DNA of 37,588 nt from Gnetum montanum (lineage: Eukaryota > Streptophyta > Gnetopsida > Gnetales > Gnetaceae): the NCBI GenBank assembly GCA_015680685.1, contig MNCI01030970.1:1-37588 (forward strand), in the 5' to 3' direction. The notes under the pieces were generated by a model. That model searched no databases, had not been told where the DNA came from, and saw only the letters and a program-made list of their open reading frames with translations. Within the stretch, counting starts at the first letter, position 1; each line of letters opens with the position of its first letter. This document shows, piece after piece, positions 30,451-37,588 of this stretch. The position numbers and the translations under genes are program-made.

Positions 30451-30779
30451 GAGGAATTAATATTTGTAAATATTATAAATATTGCTTTTGTAAGTAATTT
30501 GTTTATTAAAATAAATCTAATTTAATTTAATACTAAATGTCATTAAGCCCTAATCTTTGTTTTCATAAAAATATAATGTAATATACACCTTGGGGTGTAG
30601 ATGTTGGTGGTAACGATAGTTAATTTATAAAATAATTTATCTTTTCCTGTATCCTAAAAATAGAAATTTAAATTCGGTGATGGCTTGAAATATGAGTCCA
30701 AATGTGAAGGCACTAATCTTGTAACTGCCAGCAACTAATTCAAATTATCTTGCCCTACTGAAAATCGTTACCAACAACT

Positions 30780-31520
30780 GCCATCACGGGAGAAGGCTCA
30801 GCCACCGCGTTAGGAAATGTTGCCCTCTGTCCCGTAAGATTCTGCAACCATTCTAGCCTTCACCTCTCACAAGTGCTCTTCCGGTTTTGATGATTATACA
30901 GAAATTTTGCATGGTGTTTTATATTCTTGAGCAGAGAAAATTCGTATATTTTCACTACCTTCTGTACATAGCATCCATCTATGGCAACTCGTCCATATGT
31001 GGCAACTGGTAAAATTTCTGGCTTATGAAGTTTTCTTTCAACATTTAATACAGATCCTTCAAGCAACGTCCACCAGGGATTTTGAGGCATTAGCCGCTGT
31101 TACAGACGGAAACCCAAACTTGTTTAACACGAGAGACAGGCACCTGTTCTTCTGAAATCCATTTTTTGAATGATTTTGAACAAGCTATAGGTGTCACTAC
31201 TGAAATCAAAAACAAGCACGCTACGCTCTGCCCTTGACTAGCCTGAGTTCTTCCTACACAACCCGTACGTGATTACTGCCGAAAATAATAAAAAACCCTC
31301 TTAATACAGTGTAGTCATGGAAAAGGGCCTTCGTGTGCTCCATGAACTTAGGCTTGCTGTTCTCAGTCTCTGGCAGGCTAGCTGCGGCTGCGTCCGGCGA
31401 TGCAGATTCAGCCGATGCGCAGGCGCAATTCCGAGCAGGTACCAAACAACGTATTCGCCGATGATGCCCAAAAGCTTAAAACCACGGCATTCAGTTCTGT
31501 GTTTCAAATTTTCTGTATTT
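30780..31520 (-). other. GC-richer gene-like block inside LTR-2, unidentified
   Basis: This part is clearly richer in G+C and CpG than its surroundings, as host gene DNA would be (for example about 31380-31440). On the minus strand, 31445-31254 encodes an alanine/serine-rich start and then LPETENSKPKFMEHTKALFH and DYTVLRG. The plus strand is also open at 31317-31577 (86 codons), so the coding strand is not certain. The 76-codon frame 31090-30860 could be another piece. I do not recognise any of them. Confidence 0.4.
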
Positions 31521-31921
31521 CTGCAACGTTATTCGGGTTCATTTGCAATAGAAACCTTCTCATCCTTTGTTAATTAAATTTACCGAATGAAATTAAAAAC
31601 CTATTGGTAATCCATTCATTAGATCTTCTGCATGCTTTGGACTCTTAAGTGGACCTTAATAATCCATTATCCAACATTAGCAGGGAGTATGCTTTTTGCG
31701 GTAAATAATTTCATCCTTTTTTTGCTATTCCAATCTTCAATAAAGGTAGTTTAATCTTGCTTTCCAAGAAGGCCTCAGCATCAGAATTACTTACCAGTGG
31801 ATGTTTCTCCAAAAATACCCATCAACTCGCAATACTAAAGCTGCAAATTTACAACTAGGGATTGTGCCAATTTTAAATATAATATTCCAACTATTCCATG
31901 GAATGGCCAAATGTGCCAACA

Positions 31922-31935
31922 TTTCTGCCCCCTCA
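31922..31935 (-). other. Polypurine tract of the Tat-like element
   Basis: On the minus strand TGAGGGGGCAGAAA immediately precedes TGTTGGCACA. It fixes the 5' edge of LTR-2. Confidence 0.85.
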
Positions 31936-32109
31936 TTTCAAGACTAAAACATGCTAAAATTTTCACTAAATTTTTATAGCTGAATAGAAATATTTTTTGA
32001 GGAAAATTCCCACTTCACATAAGGTGTGATGGGACAAAAACCTCATTCCTAAGCAAAATCAAACTGTACATAACAAACTATACATTATCAAGTCCTTCAT
32101 GGACTATTC

Positions 32110-32615
32110 TTGGGATTGAAACTGAATTGTGAGGGTTACCCTAGTGGGAATCCTCATCTCTCTAATTGTTTCATAGGAAATCTCTGATGTGATGAAGGCA
32201 GTCCTATTGCTCCCAGGCTTGGTAGAGCTCTCACCTTGATCTACAGGTTCTTCTCTTCGGTACTTTTCTCATTTTCCTTTTCGGGTGAGCTCTTCTGTTT
32301 TTCTCCATTAGGTCCTTCATTTTCCTCTCAAGAGACAAAAGCTTCTCTCCATCCCCATGATGACTCTTCATAGGTTGGTGGCTCTTCTCCTTTTTCTTCT
32401 TCTTTGGAGTAATCTTGATATCGCCCCCAAACATTGGACTCTATATCCAAACCTCTAGTGAGAAAAGAAAATTCATCGGACAACCAAGCCATAAAAGGAC
32501 ACTCTTTTGGAGCTCCACAAGATCTAGCCTTTAGATAAGCCTTCAATACATGCTCAGGGCAACATCCCATCACATATGGAATAAAAGGATTTTTCATTGC
32601 TCTCTCAAACTCCAT
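32110..32615 (-). pseudogene. Extra 3' ORF of the Tat-like element
   Basis: The frame opens at ATG 32615 and runs 95 codons to 32328: MEFERAMKNPFIPYVMGCCP, LKARSCGAPKECPFMAWLSD, FLTRGLDIESNVWGRY, then an acidic stretch. Past one stop the same frame stays open for about 30 more acidic codons. A shifted frame continues with SNRTAFITSEISYETIREMR to about 32125. It lies between integrase and the polypurine tract. It has three cysteines in CC..C..C-like spacing but matches no family I know. A TATA box lies about 70 bases upstream. It may be a retrotransposon accessory protein or a captured host fragment. Confidence 0.55.
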
Positions 32616-32680
32616 TATCTCTATCTAACTTTCACTACTAAACTTGAATTGAAAGACGATGAAATCTTAAGCAATCTAAC

Positions 32681-32900
32681 CCTCTTTTTATAGGTGCTAA
32701 AAATTTGAACTTTCACCCAAGTGTCTTCAACCAAGCTTCCTTCTTTTTAGGCATTCAAACCATTTGTCATAATCCTCACTAAGTGGTGGATGAGTCATCC
32801 TTCCCACTTGTCAAACTTGTAGAATTCTACTTGTTTCAGTTGTAGGCTTCCACTTGCCTTACTTGAGGAAAGATAATGTTCCAAATATAAATAAAGCATA
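32681..32900 (-). promoter_or_regulatory. Candidate internal promoter before the extra 3' ORF
   Basis: TATAAAAAGAGG at 32692-32681 lies 66-77 bases upstream of ATG 32615. Upstream to about 32870 are at least five CAAGT/CACTT words, including exact CAAGTG or CACTTG boxes. The family LTRs have the same TATAAAAAGG plus CACTTG-rich layout. Confidence 0.5.
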
Positions 32901-32997
32901 ATTAAATATAATAATGGACACTATACTCCTAGTAATATTTACATAATACTATATACATATATTATTTTGTGTAATGACATCTTCAAGCTATATGCAA

Positions 32998-34110
32998 TCA
33001 TCCCAAATAATGTTTTATATGCAAAAAACTATATGGAAATTGCAATTCCATGCCATCCAAGGTTGATAATTTGAAAGTATCCTCTAATAATTGCTTTGTA
33101 ATTTGAAAGGGACCAATCCATGTTGGGGTAAACTTATTTAGTTTCTTCATATTCCATAATAGGACAAGGTCCCCTATCTTGAAAGTTCTTTTCAAAGCCT
33201 TTCTATCAAACCATCTTTTAACTTTAGAGGTATTCTGTAACAAATTATCCCTCGCTTTATCTACTTCAGCTTCTCTTTTAATGAGCAAAGTCATGAAACT
33301 CCTATTTTTATCAATTTTTTCACTATATCTTTGTACAAATTCAGAAGCTGAACTTATAATCTTGTTTGTAATTCTTGATGGCAAACAATAAACTAAGTTA
33401 TATGGTGATGTCCCGATAACTTTCTTGAATCTGATTCGATCTGACCATAATGCGGATTGTAGATAATCAATCCAATTTCTTGGATTCCCATCCATCGATT
33501 TCTTGATATAAGTGATAAGCTTTTTATTGGTGGATTCTGCTAGGCCATTTCCTTGAGGATAATAATTTGATGAGGAAAATAAGAAAATGGATTTTTTAGA
33601 TGCCCATCGGATAAACTCTTCGGATTTGAATGCGGGTCCATTATCTGACACTAACACTTCAGGTAGACCAAATCTACTTAGAAGTTGATCTTCTAGAAAC
33701 TTAATCACATCTTATGCTGAACTTCCTCTTAGAGCCTTTGCTTCAGACCATTTAGTGAAATAATTAGTAGCTGTGAGAATAAACTTGTGTCCAGCTCTTG
33801 AAGGAGTAATTGTACCAATAAAATCAAAGCCCCATTGCTGAAATGGCCTTTTTGCAACTACTGGCTTTAAAGGGGCTCTAGCCCTTTTAATCTTGGGCCC
33901 ATGAATTTGACATTTATAGCATTTTTGAATCTTTGAACTAATGTCTTCATACATGGAAGGCCAGTAATATCCATATCAAAGTATATGTTGCATAGTTGAC
34001 TTAGGTGATTCATAAAATAGATTCAAATGATCATGAAATTGTTCCAAAATGAAACTAATTTGATCATTATGAACACATTCCAATAAAACTCCCCAAAAAT
34101 CCTTTCGATA
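32998..34110 (-). pseudogene. Tat-like integrase, nearly open
   Basis: The zinc-binding region lies at about 34110-33900, with FHDHLN and QKCYKCQIHG (C-x2-C). The frame 33954-33712 holds WGFDFIGTITPSRAGHKF (first catalytic aspartate). After one stop near 33713 the frame continues at 33708-32998 with VLVSDNGPAFKSEEF (second aspartate) and PQGNGLAESTNKKL (glutamate). Then come LWSDRIRFKKVIGTSPYNLV and, near the C-terminus, FKIGDLVLLWN and WIGPFQI. All three catalytic residues survive. It ends about 380 bases upstream of the extra ORF. Only the stops mark it as a pseudogene. Confidence 0.92.
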
Positions 34111-34137
34111 TAATATACCATCTTTAATAACAAATCT

Positions 34138-34800
34138 TCATGCTCTTTTGAAGAAAGATCTCTTTTGACTTGTAGTTAAATTATTTGGGATTTTCCTTGT
34201 ACTAAGAAATTTGAGAATTTCATCATACCAATTCTCTTCATGGGTGTCAATTGTACACACTTTATTTTCTCTAGTCATTAACTTGGCTAATCCCATTTCC
34301 TTAATTGTCTTGCATATTTCCAATGAAAATCTAAAATTTTGCAACTTTATAAGCCATTTTCCTCTTTTCAATCCAATCTCATTTTGGGATAGGAATCTCT
34401 TGACTGCTGGTTCAATTAGCATAATCTGAACTAACAAACTTTTCAAATAATATTTAAAATGCTGAAGTGCTTTGATGATTGTGAAAGCTTGTTTATCTAA
34501 GTCTGAATAATTTAACTCTGATCCTTTCAACTGATACCCAAAAAATCCAATTGGTTCATCTTGACCTTCATTATCCTTTTGTGTTAGAACGGCAGCGATA
34601 GAATCATTTGAAGCAAATGAGTATAACCAAAAATCTTCTTTAAGTCTAGGCTTTACCAAATATAGAGCCTCTAGTATAGCCTTTTTGATTTCTGATAAAG
34701 CTCTCTCTGATTCTAGTGTTTTCTCTACTTGGACATCCTTTTTAAGCATATGCATCAAAGGTTTGGTAATTTTAGTAAACCCGGGGATGAACTTTTTCAC
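34138..34800 (-). pseudogene. RT thumb and Ty3-type RNase H with lost catalytic residues
   Basis: The frame begins in the RT connection (FIPGFTKITKPLMHMLKKDV) and enters the Ty3-type RNase H: LYSFASNDSIAAVLTQKDNE, PIGFFGYQLKGSELNYSDLD, LQHFKYYLKSLLVQIMLIEP, KWLIKLQNFRFSLEI. Where an active enzyme has TDAS, TDH and ADALSR, this reads SFASN, LIEP and LAKLMTREN. The fold is kept but none of the usual catalytic aspartates is recognisable. This fits a domain turned into a tether because a second RNase H (35990-36370) does the chemistry. It is open for 220 codons. Confidence 0.85.
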
Positions 34801-35720
34801 AAAATTAATCTTTCCAAAGAAAGATCTAAGAGATTTCTTACTTGTGGGATGTTCAATATTCTGGACTACTTGGATTCAGGAATTGTCTATGGCAATTCCT
34901 TCTTGACATATTACATGGCCTAATAGGCTTCCATATTTAACCTCGAAAATACACTTCTTAGGATTTAGTGAAATACCAAACTCACGACATCTATCAAAAA
35001 TTTGCTTGAGATGATTAATATGATCTTCTTCTTTTTTGAGAATATTGTAATATCATCCAAATAAACCACCATGAATTTGCCTAATAAATCCTTGAATCCT
35101 AAATCCATTGCTCTTTGAAAAGTAGCTCCAGCATTTAACAATCCAAATGACATTCATTGGTAGGAAAAAGTTCCCCATTTGGTGATAAATGATGTTTTGT
35201 ATCTATCATTCTTATCTACCACGATTTGATTATAACCTAAGAAACCATCTAAGAAAGAGTATACTTGACAACCTGAGACTTTAATCAGCATCTCATCAAT
35301 TCTTGGAAGTGGATACTTATCTTTCTTTGAGGCATCATTTAGATTTCTAAAGTCTACACAAAGCCTTAAATCACCATTTTTCTTTCTTACTGGAACAAGG
35401 TTAGCAAGCCATGTAGAATATCATACTAGATATATGATTCGTGCTTGCAACAACTTCTTGATTTTGGCTTCCATAGCTAGTCCAAATGATGGATTAAATT
35501 TCCTATTGTTTTTGCTTGACTATTTTGCAACCTTCTATTAAAGGAATTTTATGTGTCATCACATCCTGCCTAAAAGATTTAAGATCATCATAGGACCAAG
35601 AAAAATTGTCCAAATTATCTCTTAGACATGTTAACAAGTTTTTCTTGAAATTCGAATCTCTTTCCTTTGTAACATTCAACATCTTTGGCATCTTGTCTAA
35701 TCCAAAATTCACTACCTTGA
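34801..35720 (-). pseudogene. Tat-like reverse transcriptase
   Basis: Upstream linker at 35712-35503 (FSWSYDDLKSFRQDVMTHKI). The fingers at about 35430-35170 read WLANLVPVRKKNGDLRLCVD and YPLPRIDEMLIKVSG, then YSFLDGFLGYNQI. After a TGA at about 35153 comes FGLLNAGATFQRAM and the catalytic box FMVVYLDDITIFS at about 35070. Both aspartates of YLDD are intact. A frame change follows near 35040, and the palm-to-thumb part continues to 34801. Damage is light: two or three stops and one shift. Confidence 0.9.
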
Positions 35721-35989
35721 AAGCTTAACTATCTAAGTCTTTTAAATCCTTTCTAGTAAGTAAATTTTTCTTGAATTCATGTTCCAAATCAATCATTCTT
35801 TTTGGAATGAAATTAGCTTTCAAATTTGATGATGTTTTAGATGTCACTTGACCCTCAAATTCTTGTTTATTATTCATAAATATTAGTACTTGATCATCAT
35901 CTTCAAATACTTATAAATTTCTTATATTATTTGGTACTGATGGCTGATGTTCTTCTTCAATCATGACATCTTTGTAACTCTCTAATAAT

Positions 35990-36370
35990 TGCATATCCAA
36001 CGTTGAAGCTGCCTTTGCCAAATCATCGGCTATAAGATTCTCTGCTCTATTTGGCAATGTTGAAATTGATTTAACATTGTGCAAGCAAGTTGCTTATAAG
36101 GTCTTAAGAATGAACTCTTTACGACACAGTTACCCTTTACTTGTTCACAAACTAATCTTGAGTCTCCTTTTATAGTGATCACTTTGATCTTTTTGTTTAG
36201 AGCTATTCTCATACCGATACATAAAGCTTCATACTCAGCCTTGTTGTTAGTGAAAGGGAAAGAAAGATGAATTGCTTTGAGAATTTTGGGTGAACCATTC
36301 TTAAATATAACTATTCCAACTCCTGCACCCTTTGAATTACATGAACCGTCAAAGTATAGCTCCCATTTAT
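35990..36370 (-). pseudogene. Archaeal-type RNase H (aRH) between protease and RT
   Basis: aRH is an RNase H of the type plants also use in the cell, found as a second RNase H in Tat/Ogre elements. Visible motifs in order: WELYFDGSCNSKGAGVGIVI (first aspartate in FDGS, about 36345), NNKAEYEALCIGMRIAL (glutamate, about 36235), TIKGDSRLVCEQVKG (aspartate, about 36165) and ADDLAKAASTL (last aspartate, about 36020). All four expected D-E-D-D residues are present. The frame crosses a small shift near 36100. It lies after the protease and about 300 bases before the RT linker, an unusual place. Confidence 0.88.
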
Positions 36371-36490
36371 CCTCTTGCTTTGATTATCCTTTTTCAGGAC
36401 TATAACTTTCTTGGAGTGTACAAATTCTATTTTCAACACCTCCTTTTTCAACCATCTTAATTTTTTCATATGAAGTAATGTTATCTATCA

Positions 36491-37063
36491 TCATAGGCTC
36501 ACTGTAGATATATCTAGTTGATTTGGTTCTCCCTTCCAAGGTAACCACATGTGAGAATAATCTGTTGATATGTAACCTAATAAATTCTTGCTCCAACTTC
36601 TACTCAATAAGAGACTATGTGATTTTGGTATATCTGCCACTTGAATAGTTATTTTACTTCTGATGTAGGGTTTAGAAGCAATTTTCAATAGGACATTTGG
36701 TAATTGACCCACAATCTTCACTCTACTTTTATCCACTTGAACAATCTTTCTATTTGATTTTTCAGGAATCAAACCAAGTTTCTTACATATAGACAATGGC
36801 ATTATAGTAGACGTAGCTCCAAAATCAACCAAACAATTATGTAAGTATTTATCCTTTAATTTCATTGTCAAAAGGAAAGGAGGAGCTTCCTTATCATACA
36901 AGGTCTTTAACTTCTCATCATTATTAGACACATAACTTAACTCTGATTCTCTAACTCTTCTTTTACCTTTAATGAATTCTAAAGCCTTTCTTTGCTGATC
37001 TCCTATTTGAAGCAACTGATAAAAGCTAATATTGGCTTTGACGTGTTTGAGGTCCTCAATCAA
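36491..37063 (-). pseudogene. Tat-like aspartic protease
   Basis: An open frame of 190 codons. The N-terminal part (MIEDLKHVKANISFYQLLQI) matches the region preceding the protease in Tat-type polyproteins. The active site reads LVDFGATSTIMPLSICKKLG (about 36835-36780), where D-T/S-G is usual; here the second position is phenylalanine. ILLKIASKP and DIPKSHSLLLSRSWSKNLL follow, matching the 'YN.ILGR.WL' part near the protease end. Whether phenylalanine allows activity is doubtful. Confidence 0.8.
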
Positions 37064-37588
37064 ATCATATTCTCCATCACTAATAAAGCTTGATCTCTTT
37101 ATCCATTTATTGAAAGACTGATTTGGAGTGCTTTGCTATACTTGATTGTCTTTACCTTTATTCTTATCTCTTCTATTTGGCTCAAAAGCTTTTCTCTTAG
37201 TATATGGATCAGTAATAACATTTGGGGGTCTAGAAGTAGTTAGTCTTTCCTTTGATCAGAGACTATATCCATTTTCCTCATTATTATTACATTCTTCATC
37301 CAAAGACATATCTTCTTCAGAACTTGATAGAGAAGAAGTATCACTAGATCCATTGCTAGAAGATTTACTTGCATAATGAACACTAGATAACTCATTATCA
37401 GATTCAATATCAAGAAAGTTGGACATAATAAGGTCACTTTCATCCTCATCTTCTACTAACTTAGTTTCTTGATGTTTATGCTTTCTTTTTTTCCTTTCTT
37501 CCTTGATATTCCTTTCTTCCTTGATATTAAGTCTTGCCAAAACTTTTTCAAGCTTCACTATTTTGTTAGACATATCTCTCATTAATTG
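37064..37588 (-). pseudogene. C-terminal gag of the Tat-like element, running off the window
   Basis: The frame 37582-37256 is strongly charged: a lysine/arginine-rich stretch (NIKEERKKRKHKHQ) is followed by acidic and serine-rich runs (EDEDESDL, SSNGSSDTSSLSSSEEDMS). This looks like the disordered end of Gag before the protease. No CCHC knuckle was seen in the visible part. It continues beyond the window. Confidence 0.6.

Larger units (their letters stand above)
29043..31921 (-). mobile_element. Complete Tat-like LTR with captured-looking middle (LTR-2)
   Basis: On the minus strand it starts TGTTGGCACATTTGG at 31921, right after a clean polypurine tract. It ends GGTCGCCAACA at 29043, right before a PBS-like site, 2879 bp. 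The last ~1.4 kb matches copies A and LTR-1. The first ~35 bases match LTR-1. The middle (about 30450-31880) does not match LTR-1 and holds a GC-richer gene-like block. TATA is at 30330-30321. An LTR bordered by a PPT on one side and a PBS on the other joins two internal regions. Confidence 0.9.

Noticed and set aside
31317-31577. 86-codon plus-strand ORF as a gene
   Set aside because: It lies opposite a minus-strand frame in a CpG-rich block where both strands are open by composition. No motif supports either; recorded only as a gene-like block.
33179-33391. 70-codon plus-strand ORF
   Set aside because: Antisense to the Tat-like integrase C-terminus.

Overview
The window is plant nuclear DNA made almost entirely of nested, decayed Ty3/gypsy LTR retrotransposons. 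AT-rich sequence, 5-bp target duplications, Athila-, Tat- and chromovirus-type domains and heavy C-to-T/G-to-A decay suggest a large-genome seed plant, possibly a gymnosperm; the species call is inference. No intact host gene, RNA gene or CRISPR array was found.

Left to right: (1) 1-1147, the right part of a large Tat-like LTR on +. (2) 1148-3370, pieces of Athila-like LTRs and an Athila-like 3' region on +. (3) 3370-4675, AT-rich and unassigned DNA. (4) 4676-6903, a 5'-truncated chromovirus on + (RNase H, integrase, chromodomain, PPT, partial LTR). (5) 6904-11435, Athila-like element E on +: LTR, PBS, decayed gag and a post-integrase region, with no pol between them. (6) 11436-13478 and 26830 to about 28500, element D on -: 3' LTR, PPT and a long extra 3' ORF, split by (7) 13479-26829, Athila-like element F on -, with two 794-bp LTRs, PBS, gag, PR, RT, RNase H, integrase and PPT. 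(8) 16453-19935, a 3.48-kb solo LTR of the Tat-like family inside F's integrase, flanked by CTTAT on both sides and carrying a cyclophilin gene fragment. (9) 28512-37588, the Tat-like family itself on -: a scrap of LTR, a one-base N, gag start, PBS, a full 2.88-kb LTR, PPT, an extra 3' ORF with its own TATA-like promoter, integrase, RNase H, RT, archaeal-type RNase H (aRH), protease and gag end.

The most interesting system is this Tat-like family. Its LTRs keep matching ends, but the middle of each holds different, GC-richer, gene-like DNA: a cyclophilin fragment with its own leader in one, an unidentified block in the other. Its aRH lies between protease and RT rather than after RT-RNase H as in textbook Ogre/Tat elements, and its Ty3-type RNase H has lost recognisable catalytic residues. 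The nest gives a relative order: chromovirus first, then E, D, F, and the solo LTR in F. The E-into-chromovirus and D-into-E steps are inferred; F-into-D and LTR-into-F are shown by the joins. All domain calls were read by eye from translations; no database search was run.
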